Shown here one piece after another: positions 1 through 7,500 of a stretch of DNA of 46,029 nt; positions within the stretch are counted from its first letter, which is position 1, and each line of letters starts with the position of its first letter. The stretch is from positions 178,995-225,023 of the forward strand of contig DCXY01000001.1 in the NCBI GenBank assembly GCA_002329155.1, in the 5' to 3' direction. The notes beneath the pieces are model-generated. The model made no database searches. It was not told the DNA's origin and worked only from the letters and a program-made list of their open reading frames with translations. Origin of the DNA: Stenotrophomonas sp. UBA2124 (GTDB lineage: Bacteria > Pseudomonadota > Gammaproteobacteria > Xanthomonadales > Xanthomonadaceae). The translations under genes and the position numbers were made by a program.

Positions 1-81
1 GCTGCCTGCTCGGCAGCGAACCCCGCCGGTCGCCCGCCGGCTTTGGGGCCGGCTTTCTGAGCTGCCTGCTCGGCAGCGAAC
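1..81 (-). CRISPR. Type I-F CRISPR array, leader end only (array runs off the left edge)
   Basis: A complete 28-nt repeat occupies 54-81 and the last 21 nt of a second, identical repeat occupy 1-21, separated by a 32-nt spacer at 22-53. Read on the minus strand, the repeat starts GTTCG, contains the stem CTGCC/GGCAG around a GAGCA loop, and ends CTCAGAAA, which is the type I-F repeat form cut by Cas6f. The 32-nt spacer is the usual I-F length. The array reads away from cas6f and the leader is at 82-211, so the spacer at 22-53 is the most recently acquired. The number of further spacers cannot be seen. Confidence 0.97.
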
Positions 82-211
82 TAGACAAAAAACTTCGCAA
101 CCCATTGTGCCACTTGTAGAAACTGCCCCAAACAGCACAAGCCCCCAATTTCTGGGGGCTTGCGCAAGTCACTGATTTTCAAAGAGCGCGGTTCGCTGTC
201 CCGAAAAAGGG
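82..211 (-). promoter_or_regulatory. CRISPR leader between cas6f and the array
   Basis: This non-coding stretch between the cas6f stop and the first repeat is more AT-rich than the genes and has no credible ORF, as expected for a leader carrying the array promoter and integration signals. It contains a perfect 9-bp hairpin (139-147 with 153-161, loop 148-152) that could end the cas operon transcript or act in the leader; no U-tract follows on either strand. I could not pin down a promoter with good -35 and -10 elements. Confidence 0.75.
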
Positions 212-778
212 TCAAAACCAGGGGATGGTACTGGTACCGCTCAAACCATGGCTGTTGAAGGGCCCCGGGTTGCCCGTGGCCGTCAGCGGGCCCATGGCGA
301 TGAACAGGCAGAACGGTTGGCCAGTGCTGCGGCTGCGAAGGTGCAGGTAGGGCAGGTTGGGGCGGCGCTCCACGGTTTGGGGAATGGCCTCAAGTGCCTG
401 CTGTTCGGTCTCCCCCTTGCGGCGCATGCGCCGGCGGCGCAGGCGGTCCGCGTTGGTCTTGAACTGCCTGCGTTGCACCGTACGTTGCAGTGCACCGGCG
501 GGTACTGGCGCGATATCGCTCAGCCGGACGTGATCACGAACACCCTTGAGCCATTCCTCCTGCAGGAAATCGCGCAGCGCCTGCTCACTCCCATGCAGGC
601 GCAGCACGTTGCCCAGCGACCGTGGTGTTGTCGCATAGCCCGGGAAGCTGATGCCGATGTCATCACGGCGTTGCTTTACCAGCGCGAGGTGCAGGCGGTC
701 ATACAGCGCATCGAGGAGCTGCGAGGCGTTGGTTTCCAGGTCTGGCACAACCCGGATATCGACATAGTGGCTGGTCAT
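212..778 (-). CDS. cas6f: Cas6f (Csy4), CRISPR repeat endoribonuclease
   Basis: Cuts the pre-crRNA just 3' of the repeat stem-loop and stays bound to the crRNA 3' handle in the Csy surveillance complex. The protein has 188 residues, the family's usual size. His30 lies where Csy4 has its catalytic histidine (His29). Arg103 and Gln105 match the base-reading Arg/Gln pair, and the arginine-rich helix at 112-120 fits the stem-binding helix. The C-terminus ends in IPWF, typical of the family. It is the last gene of csy1-csy2-csy3-cas6f, 5 nt after csy3, and the array leader follows at once. Its natural substrates in this window are the array repeats and, by inference, the mini-array at 4504-4584. 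Confidence 0.97.
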   Translation of the reverse strand: MTSHYVDIRVVPDLETNASQLLDALYDRLHLALVKQRRDDIGISFPGYATTPRSLGNVLRLHGSEQALRDFLQEEWLKGVRDHVRLSDIAPVPAGALQRTVQRRQFKTNADRLRRRRMRRKGETEQQALEAIPQTVERRPNLPYLHLRSRSTGQPFCLFIAMGPLTATGNPGPFNSHGLSGTSTIPWF

Positions 779-783
779 GGTGT

Positions 784-1809
784 TCAGCCCGCTTCGCCGA
801 ACACGCCGCCGCGCACCAGCGTGGCGATGACGAAGTGCTGTTGCTCCAGCGCCGGCACCTTGTCCTTCAGCACCCAGCCATCCAGCAGGTTGTAGAAGTC
901 CTGCTTCTCTTTCGGCTGGCGGTAAGCCTTGCCCTGCGTGGTGACCGAGCCATACGGCTCCACTGCGATGGGTCCGTTCTCGTCAGCATCCGGGTACCAG
1001 GTATCGACAGTGCGCAAGGCGTTGCCGATCTTCTGCGAATGGATCGCGGCCACATCCTCGACGTGATACAGCGTCTTGCTCTTCTTGCTGGCGCCCTTGT
1101 CGAGGATCAGCTCCTGCGAGGGGAACACTTCCTGCCCGGCACCGATACGAACGAATGCAGTGACCTGCAGCAGGACATGATGATTGCCGGAAAGACCGTC
1201 CGCGATCACCGCGGCCAGCTGATCCAGACTGGCGGCATCACCCGCCGGTGCGGTGAGATCATGCAGGGAGTGTGCAAGGGCGTCGAAGGTCCACGACGCC
1301 TTGGCAACACCGCTGCTGAGCTGTGCCACCGTCACTTGCACCTGCTCGGCCCCAATGCGGTTGCGCCACAGGAATCGACCGTTGGCCAGGTTCGCGGCAT
1401 AGCGGCGGGCAAGTTCATTGAAGCCGTTCTGCTGCACATAGCCTTCCACGGTCGTCAGCAGCTTATGTCGATAGGCGGCATCGTTACAGGCCGAGGGCTG
1501 GCCGGTGCCGCCAAGTACGCGCAGGGTGAACTGCACCTTGAGCGTGTCTGCATCCGCCGGCAGTGCAGCGACATCCACGGTCTGCAGGTTCGGGTTCTGG
1601 ATGGCAGCGTCGAGCTTGGCGGGGTCCTGGCCTGCGGTCTTTAGGCGGTTGGAAATGGTGCCGCGCACGGACTTCTCGCGCAGGCGAACGGGCTCCCACT
1701 GGCCGGCATCCTCAAGGGCATTCCAGTTGCCACTGGTGAGCAGGGCGTCGGAGGGGTCCAGCTTGCGTTCAAACGCGAGGACGGAGGCGGTCTTGAGTTC
1801 CTCGGACAT
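784..1809 (-). CDS. csy3: Csy3 (Cas7f), crRNA backbone subunit
   Basis: The 341-residue Cas7-family protein forms the helical filament along the crRNA spacer in the I-F complex, six copies on a 32-nt spacer. Each copy presses a thumb between guide bases so that every sixth base is flipped out. The N-terminal region (LKTASVLAFERKLDPSD) and the length are typical of Csy3. It starts 23 nt after csy2 and ends 5 nt before cas6f, so it is cotranscribed with them. The flipped-base geometry matters for interpreting the mini-array guide upstream of csy1. Confidence 0.96.
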   Translation of the reverse strand: MSEELKTASVLAFERKLDPSDALLTSGNWNALEDAGQWEPVRLREKSVRGTISNRLKTAGQDPAKLDAAIQNPNLQTVDVAALPADADTLKVQFTLRVLGGTGQPSACNDAAYRHKLLTTVEGYVQQNGFNELARRYAANLANGRFLWRNRIGAEQVQVTVAQLSSGVAKASWTFDALAHSLHDLTAPAGDAASLDQLAAVIADGLSGNHHVLLQVTAFVRIGAGQEVFPSQELILDKGASKKSKTLYHVEDVAAIHSQKIGNALRTVDTWYPDADENGPIAVEPYGSVTTQGKAYRQPKEKQDFYNLLDGWVLKDKVPALEQQHFVIATLVRGGVFGEAG

Positions 1810-1832
1810 GTCTGGATTCCTTTTGTGTGATG

Positions 1833-2840
1833 TCAGATGTTGAGTTCAAACTCGGGGAGAACGCTGTGGGCGTCCTCATCATCGTGCGGGCGTGCATGGT
1901 CGTTACGGCAGCGATAGAGGCCCTGGTCGGGCTGACTGTCGGCGTACCAGAGCAAACTCTCTGCGGACTTGATCCGATGTGGGCTTATCCATTGCCCCAT
2001 GGAGTACAGGCTTTCAACAAAGCGAAACGGCGTGTTGGCATCGCGGGCGTTGGTGACGGTGCCGGCGTCATGCAGCTCGCCAAGCGCGCCATAGCCGACG
2101 GGAATCGGAACCAGCCAGCCACCACCGATGCGGTCGTGCTGCCAGGTACCTTTTCCCTCATGGGCATCCGCCATCCATCGCCAGTTGATGCGGGCCAGTG
2201 ACAACCATGCCTGCAGGGCGTTCGCGCCTTCGCCCGCTTCGGCGATGCGTTCCGCCAGCAGGTCATCGCGTGCGACCAGTGCGAAACCTGGGAGCAGGCG
2301 CATGCGCGCCCTGGCAAACGCATTGGAGCGATCCTGCGCGGTGCCGGTCAGGTCAAGCGCCCAGGGGTGATAGCGGCGACGCCATGGCTGTGCAGGTGGA
2401 ATCACACTGCCGCCTGCCACGCGCATGCCCGCCAGCAGTTCGGCCAGCTTCGGCAGGTCCGCGTCGCGGGCATCGGGCTCACGCTGCCAGCGTGGGCTGT
2501 CAGCTGCCAGCAGCAGGCTCAGCTCGAGGTGGATGCGGCCTTCTTCGACAATGGCAGCCGTTCCTCCGTCTTTGCCCACCGGGTTGCGGGTCAGGTGAAA
2601 GCTGTTGACGAAGCCGCCCTCGGTCACCAGTTCGCGGTGTTGATGGCACACCACGCCAGCCGCCTTGAAGCGAACATCAAGCCCCGCCTGCTGTGCTTTG
2701 CGCTGCAATGCCCACATCAGGCCGAGAAAGGCGGTCATCGAAGGGAAGCCGTGTGTCAACGGACTGGAGATGGCATTGGCGTTCTGCACACGCAGGTGTG
2801 GGAACACAAGCAGATGGCCGAACTCGGGACAGGTGCTCAT
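1833..2840 (-). CDS. csy2: Csy2 (Cas5f)
   Basis: The 335-residue Cas5-family protein binds the crRNA 5' handle together with Csy1 in the I-F complex. The N-terminus reads as a Cas5f start (FGHLLVFPHLRVQNANAISS), and the region PLTHGFPSMTAFLGLMWALQ is the usual family signature near residues 27-46. The start ATG overlaps the csy1 stop by 4 nt (ATGA at 2840-2837), which indicates translational coupling. No frameshift or truncation is visible. Confidence 0.95.
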   Translation of the reverse strand: MSTCPEFGHLLVFPHLRVQNANAISSPLTHGFPSMTAFLGLMWALQRKAQQAGLDVRFKAAGVVCHQHRELVTEGGFVNSFHLTRNPVGKDGGTAAIVEEGRIHLELSLLLAADSPRWQREPDARDADLPKLAELLAGMRVAGGSVIPPAQPWRRRYHPWALDLTGTAQDRSNAFARARMRLLPGFALVARDDLLAERIAEAGEGANALQAWLSLARINWRWMADAHEGKGTWQHDRIGGGWLVPIPVGYGALGELHDAGTVTNARDANTPFRFVESLYSMGQWISPHRIKSAESLLWYADSQPDQGLYRCRNDHARPHDDEDAHSVLPEFELNI

Positions 2841-4198
2841 GCTTTGCCTCCCTGTGCGGCACGACGCTGCCGTGGCACCGGCCAGGTGGCATCCACAATG
2901 GCCTGACGCGCCCAGTGCTGGTACTCGGCATCGCCCACACTGGTCAGCCCTGCGGCGTGCAGGCGGGCATTGACCCAGTTGGCGAAATCTCCCGCGACCT
3001 CATCGGCCCAATGACCCGCTACCCATGCGGCGATGAAGGCAGCATCTTCCTCCGCTTCCTCCGGCGCTTCGCGTGGATCAAGCTCCACACGCTCCGGGTC
3101 CAGCCATACCTGTTGATGAAGGGGCAGGGTGCAGTGCTCGCTTCGCGTCCAGCCCGGCTCGAAGCGTACCTGGGCTTCAACGGCGAAGATGGCCAGCTGC
3201 ATGCCCAGCTCCTGCTCCAGCGCACTGCGGTGCCTGCGTGTTGGTTCGGTGGGCGGAGGGTCGGACAGCAGAAATTCCGCCAGCTGTTTCACGGTATCGC
3301 GCACGCCCGGGAACCAGCTCAGCCTGTCCATCGCCGATGTCTGGTTCAGCAGCTTCTGCGGTTGCCCGGTGTCCCAGCTCGGCGGCAGTGAGGCCAGCAG
3401 GTAGTTGACGCCGCCACGCTCGCTGTTCAACTGCGAAATGTTTTGCGGCTTCGTTCCCCCCAGCTTTCGCATCACCAGATTGCGGTAGTCGCGGTAGGGC
3501 ACCGCGTGTGCCTCCCTGGCACGGAAGGCTTGCCTGGCAGCCTTGTTGTCCTCGCCGAAGCGCGCATCCTGGATGTCGGCATGGACGGCGTGTGCCAGGC
3601 TGCTGGAGAACATGGGCTGGAGCAGGTGGTAGCCGGCATCGTCATTGGCCGAGCCTTCGGCCAACCAGTACAGCTGCTTGGCGGCCTCGTGCGAGCCAGG
3701 CTTGCCATCGCTGCGGACCAACGCGCTGAAGGCCTTCATCCACTCCTGTGCAGTGGCTGCATCCGCATGCAGGGCATCGCGCAGGTCCACATCGCCGGTC
3801 TGCATCCAGTCCAGCAGGCGGCGTCCATCCACTTCGATCTTGAGGAACTTGAACACATCAAGGGCGGCCGCATTGCCGACCACGTCCTCGGCGAAATCGT
3901 TGCCCAGCACATGGCTGCCGATCTCAGGATGGCGGGGGAGGGTGTGCGGCGGCACATGCAGACTGCTGCCGCGTGCGTCGGGGTGGGTGGCCTTCAATAC
4001 ATGGGTGACGGCCTGGATCTGGCCTACACGGCGTGCGGCATCGGCCAGCCAGGTGCCGTACTCGTATCTGGATGCCGCATCCGTATCGGCATCCTCTTCC
4101 TTGCCTTTCAGCTTGGCCTCGCGCCGGGCTTCAATGAAGTCGGTGATGGCTTTGCGGAAACGGCCGGAGCGCGTGAGACGTTCCGTTGTTTCGTTCAT
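2837..4198 (-). CDS. csy1: Csy1 (Cas8f), large subunit and PAM reader
   Basis: The 453-residue Cas8f subunit recognises the CC PAM and, with Csy2, caps the 5' handle of the crRNA. The length is near the family norm and the C-terminal region (EYQHWARQAIVDATWPVPRQ) is typical. The ATG at 4198 has an upstream GAAGGGA ribosome site about 5 nt away. It is the first gene of the effector operon, separated from cas2-3 by 399 nt, so it needs its own promoter. The 5' region contains a hairpin (CCCCACGGC pairing with GCCGTGGGG, 4242-4270) and a site complementary to the mini-array guide. Confidence 0.95.
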   Translation of the reverse strand: MNETTERLTRSGRFRKAITDFIEARREAKLKGKEEDADTDAASRYEYGTWLADAARRVGQIQAVTHVLKATHPDARGSSLHVPPHTLPRHPEIGSHVLGNDFAEDVVGNAAALDVFKFLKIEVDGRRLLDWMQTGDVDLRDALHADAATAQEWMKAFSALVRSDGKPGSHEAAKQLYWLAEGSANDDAGYHLLQPMFSSSLAHAVHADIQDARFGEDNKAARQAFRAREAHAVPYRDYRNLVMRKLGGTKPQNISQLNSERGGVNYLLASLPPSWDTGQPQKLLNQTSAMDRLSWFPGVRDTVKQLAEFLLSDPPPTEPTRRHRSALEQELGMQLAIFAVEAQVRFEPGWTRSEHCTLPLHQQVWLDPERVELDPREAPEEAEEDAAFIAAWVAGHWADEVAGDFANWVNARLHAAGLTSVGDAEYQHWARQAIVDATWPVPRQRRAAQGGKA

Positions 4199-4241
4199 GG
4201 GAATCCCTTCATTCGCCCCTTACAGGGCGTGCGTGTAAGAT

Positions 4242-4270
4242 CCCCACGGCAGCAAGCCACCGCCGTGGGG
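4242..4270 (-). other. Hairpin in the csy1 5' leader
   Basis: CCCCACGGC pairs perfectly with GCCGTGGGG around an 11-nt loop, about 45 nt upstream of the csy1 start. No U-tract follows on the minus strand, so it is not a canonical terminator. It may shape or stabilise the long csy1 leader RNA. A smaller inverted repeat (GCCCC/GGGGC) lies at 4214-4227. Confidence 0.5.
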
Positions 4271-4288
4271 CATGTGAGGGACGCGCCC

Positions 4289-4324
4289 TCAGAGAAATAT
4301 TCTGAAAAAGCGCCGACTAAACAC
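4289..4324 (-). CDS. Possible 11-codon mini-ORF in the csy1 leader with strong ribosome site (speculative)
   Basis: On the minus strand a full GGAGG Shine-Dalgarno (4337-4333) is followed 8 nt later by GTG at 4324 and eleven codons ending in TGA at 4289. The peptide would be MFSRRFFRIFL, cationic and hydrophobic. Codons 8 and 9 are AGA and ATA, both normally very rare in such GC-rich genes. CRISPR-repressed toxin RNAs (CreT) described beside CreA are short ORFs with a strong ribosome site and rare codons, so the resemblance is worth recording. It could equally be chance in a leader. An ATG at 4332 in another frame opens a 45-codon ORF whose TGA overlaps the csy1 ATG, but that ATG sits directly on the Shine-Dalgarno. 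Confidence 0.25.
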   Translation of the reverse strand: MFSRRFFRIFL

Positions 4325-4420
4325 TTCCACATCCTCCTTTGCACCGTAGTCCTGGGTGCTAGGTCCGGGGCCAACCGGCTCGCTGTTCGCCGGAACCATG
4401 CCAGTGGTTCCGGTTTTTAA

Positions 4421-4447
4421 CCATTTAAGACTGAAAAGTAGTTCGTA
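4421..4447 (+). promoter_or_regulatory. Target site of the mini-array guide, with CC PAM, in the csy1/mini-array divergent promoter region
   Basis: CC at 4421-4422 is followed by 25 nt (4423-4447) that match the mini-array guide (4532-4556) at 19 of 25 positions. Mismatches fall at guide positions 6, 12, 15, 17, 18 and 25. Positions 6, 12 and 18 are the bases flipped out of pairing in the I-F complex. On the minus strand the site covers a TTAAAT that could be the -10 of a csy1 promoter (4428-4423). On the plus strand it covers the -35 region of the mini-array promoter. Binding would therefore be expected to block both. The exact csy1 transcription start is not established; a weaker TATTTC lies nearer the gene around 4299-4294. 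Confidence 0.75.
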
Positions 4448-4465
4448 AATTGAACTGGCTTCGGA

Positions 4466-4471
4466 TATACT
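4466..4471 (+). promoter_or_regulatory. -10 element of the mini-array promoter
   Basis: TATACT matches the sigma-70 -10 consensus at five of six bases and would start transcription near 4478, 26 nt before the first degenerate repeat. No good -35 is present at the right distance (TTCGTA at 4442-4447 is the nearest), so the promoter may be weak. The -35 region lies inside the guide's own target. Confidence 0.5.
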
Positions 4472-4477
4472 ATCACC

Positions 4478-4596
4478 CAGCTCGACGGGCGATGCAAGTC
4501 CTTGATCCCTGCCGGATAGGCAGCTCAGAAAATTTAGGACTGGAATGCCGTTCGTTGGTTGCTGCCGAGCAGGCAGCTGGGGCACGGACGCCCCGC
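4478..4596 (+). ncRNA. CreR/CreA-like CRISPR mini-array: two degenerate repeats and a 25-nt guide
   Basis: The first pseudo-repeat (4504-4531) matches the array repeat at 23 of 28 bases, and the second (4557-4584) at 22 of 28. What is conserved is exactly what processing needs. In repeat 1 these are the CTGCC/GGCAG stem and the whole CTCAGAAA 5' handle. In repeat 2 an uninterrupted 17-base match covers the stem-loop. Changes lie in the repeat 1 loop and 5' end, and in repeat 2 beyond the Cas6f cut. The product would be one crRNA-like RNA with a 25-nt guide instead of 32. It is encoded opposite to the cas genes and the array. The guide matches the csy1 upstream site beside a CC PAM. By analogy with known CreR RNAs it should direct the Csy complex to repress its own operon without cleavage. 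The 3' end is inferred from a hairpin at 4579-4594. Confidence 0.82.
4579..4594. terminator. Short hairpin shared by the mini-array RNA and cas2-3
   Basis: GGGGC pairs with GCCCC around a 6-nt loop. On the plus strand it begins exactly where the second pseudo-repeat stops matching the array repeat and is followed by GCTTTA. On the minus strand it lies just past the cas2-3 stop. The U-tract is poor on both sides, so termination would be partial. It is a plausible end for both convergent transcripts. Confidence 0.4.
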
Positions 4597-4597
4597 T

Positions 4598-7500
4598 TTA
4601 CTGGCCTCCCCCGAACCCCAACAACGGGTGCCAAAGCCAACCGCTTTCACTGGCAGGCACTTCCACGGTGGTCAGCCTGCGGGCGCAATCGTCCACCGGC
4701 TTGTCGAGGTGTTCGGCCTGCTCCTGCAGCAGGGTCAACAGGTTGAACTGCCCCCACGGGCTGATGCGCGGGCCCGCCTCCCACGTGACGTCACGGCGCT
4801 GGCTCCGGTCGATGGGGACATACAGCGTGGGGTCGCGCCGGGCGCGTGGTTCCTCCACGCGATGCAGGCGCAGTTGTTCGCCTTCTTCATCCGGCAGGAA
4901 CACGAGGGTGGTGCTGGCGAGTGGGTCATGGCGGAAGGGCTGTTGTTGGGGCAATACGCCGGTGAGCGCGGCCTGCGGATACTTCCAGCTGGCATGGGCC
5001 TGATCGCGCGCCAACGGCGGCTGCAATGCGCCTGCAGGCTGTCGGGTCGGAATCATGCTCATTGCCGTGCGGTAATGCTCCAGATCGACCAGGCTGTGGC
5101 GTGTTTTCCACTCCTTGGAAGGGCGAGGCTGGATGCGCGGCAAGGCGGTCAGGGTTTCGATTTCCTGCTGTACCAGCAGCTCGGTGAGGTAGTGAGTAGC
5201 CAGTTGCATCGGCTGCGCCTCGGTACCGCCGGTCCGTTCGTAGCCGGGTCGCAGGAAGGCGGGGCGGTCATCACGCCCATTGGCGTGATGGCGCAGATTG
5301 GTATCGAAGACCAGTACGTTGGGCTGCTCGGGCACGTGGCCGCGATGACGCTGCACGCGCCCGGCAAGCTGGATCAATGAGCGCATCGACGAGGGCTCGG
5401 CCACTGCCCAGTCCGCATCCCAGTCGCGCCCGACTTCGCACACCGGCGAGGCCAGCACCACGAACAGGTGGTGAGTCTCAGGGTAGGCATCCAGCGCACT
5501 GCGGATGCCGGGCAGCTGGAATACGGCGTCATGGTTGCCGCGCCGGTTGAAGGTGGTATCCAGCTGGTGCTCGATGGCGGAGCGTTGCAGCAGCGGGAAA
5601 CGCGCGTGGTACACGCAGAGATGGATGCGGGTATCTTCCGGCGCACCCAGTACATGCAGCGCCTTGGCAACATCGAACAGGGGGCTGATGTTGGCCATGC
5701 GCACCAGCCCGAAACTCACCTGCCGGTTGCTGGCCGGGTCGGGCTGGCAATGCGCGTGATGAAGCTGAAGGCAGGCATCGCGCACATGGGCCGCAAATTC
5801 CACATGCTGTTGCTCGGGCCTGCGTGCCTGGAGGGGCAGCGGCAACACGGCAGCGCGTCTCAATGGGGGTGCTGCCAACAAGCGTTTGGTCCGCCGTTCG
5901 ACGAAGTGGTCGTGCTCCTGAAGGAAGTTGCCCTCGCTGCAGGCAGCCGTATGCACGCCGAATTCATCGGTCCACAGACAGGGAATAGCGGCATCGAGGT
6001 TCGCCGTGCCGGGCTCCCCCCGGTTATGACGGTAGAGTCTGCGGCCCGCACGGTAGGCCATGAACATGCCGGCCACCAGTGTTGGTGGCAGGGTGGCCGA
6101 GGACAGCACCACCCGGCTGCCGAGCATGCCGGCCCAATGCACCAGGCGCGTAAGCGCGGGCATGTCGTCGAGGTCGTAGTCGTCCAGTTCGTCCAGCACC
6201 AGGTCCGAACTCATCAGCCGCAGCATGGGCGCGATCTGGCGCCCTGCGCGCAGCGACTCAGTGGCCGGTGTCACGTGGTCCACCGTGCAGACCAGCAGGG
6301 GCGCGGAAAGCAGGTTGCGGATATCCGCGTCATGCAGGGCGCGGGTGAGCAGTGGATGGCTCGCAGTGTTGCCTTCATAGAGGACATGGCTGTCCTCTTC
6401 GATCAGGTCCTGGATGGATGCCGAGCCCTGCGCCTCGGCCAGCTGCTCGTAGTACTCGAACAACGCACGGCTGGCAGAGCCGCCGACCCGTATGGCCAGT
6501 TCGTCCTCGCCCAGATGCAGGTCGTTGCGATAGCTGCGCCCGGTCTGCAGCGTCAACGTCCGCAGGCCCAGCGCATAGGTGGCACGCAGCCCCTGCTGTG
6601 GATCGGACAGGGCATACAGGATGCGCGCGTTGGCCAACGTCTTGCCGCAACCCGTGGACGCCATGTTGATGACGAAGCCTCCGTGCCTTGCGCTATCGTG
6701 GCGCAGCGTCGTGGCGGCATCGGCAGCCTTGTCCTGCCAGCTGAACTTCGGGTTGGCACTGCGCTTGCGCAGGCCACGGTGGTTCACAAGCCGTGGCAGG
6801 TGGCGTTCAAAACCGGGAAGCGCATGCGCGATCATGCCGGCGTCGCGGGCTACGCCCAGCAGGTGTTCGTGCAGCGTCTGCTTCAGCGTGCCGCCCTTGT
6901 GCGTGTTGGCGTACAGCGTGCTGCTGGACGTGACCTTCAGGCGTTCGGCCGCATCGGGGGGCAGGCTGGAGTAGTGGTGGTCGGCGAGCATCAGGCTCAG
7001 GCGAGCCAGGTGCATCACATAGGGATTGGCGAGCCAATCCGAATCGTCACGCTGACGCAGCTCAAGCAATGCGTTGGCCAGTCGGGCGGCCTGGGCGCTC
7101 CATTCCTTCTCGATGACGGGGAGGGCAGCCGCAGGCTTCCAGTAGGCTTCCGCGGCATCCTGCTGGTGTGACTGGCGAAGCTCGTTCCAGTCATGCGCCA
7201 CCAGTTCCAGCGGTTGCTCCAGCCACGCAGGCTTCCAGTTCCCAGCGCGCTTTCCCAGCCAGCCCTGTGTGCCGTCGTCGTTCCGAACGGGGATGACTGG
7301 AAGGCGGTGGTGAGTGACCACGAGCCACGCCACGGCGGCGGCCAATGGCGGTAGCTGCTGGAAGGGATAGGCATGCACGGCATCAATGCCGTCGCGCTGG
7401 TAGCGACCGGGTGCCAGCCAATCGTGTTCCTGATGCAGTGCGGGGTCTGCAAGGCGCTGCAACCACGCACCGTCATCGTCATTGCCGACAAATGCCTGGA

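Noticed and set aside
191..198. GTTCGCTG, the first eight bases of the CRISPR repeat, inside the leader
   Set aside because: Without the stem-loop or handle, eight bases is too little to call a repeat remnant, and the orientation is opposite to the array.
4195..4332. 45-codon ORF whose stop overlaps the csy1 ATG
   Set aside because: Its ATG directly abuts GGAGG with no spacing, and the peptide shows no recognisable features. It is noted only as an alternative to the mini-ORF.
4289..4585. 98-codon minus-strand ORF spanning the mini-array and the csy1 leader
   Set aside because: It crosses the mini-array, its promoter and the guide target, and has no ribosome site at its start. Only its last 11 codons, with their own Shine-Dalgarno, are kept as a speculative mini-ORF.
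5468..7171. 567-codon ORF opposite cas2-3
   Set aside because: Antisense shadow of a GC-rich gene; the composition is low-complexity His/Gln/Arg-rich and cas2-3 carries all expected motifs.
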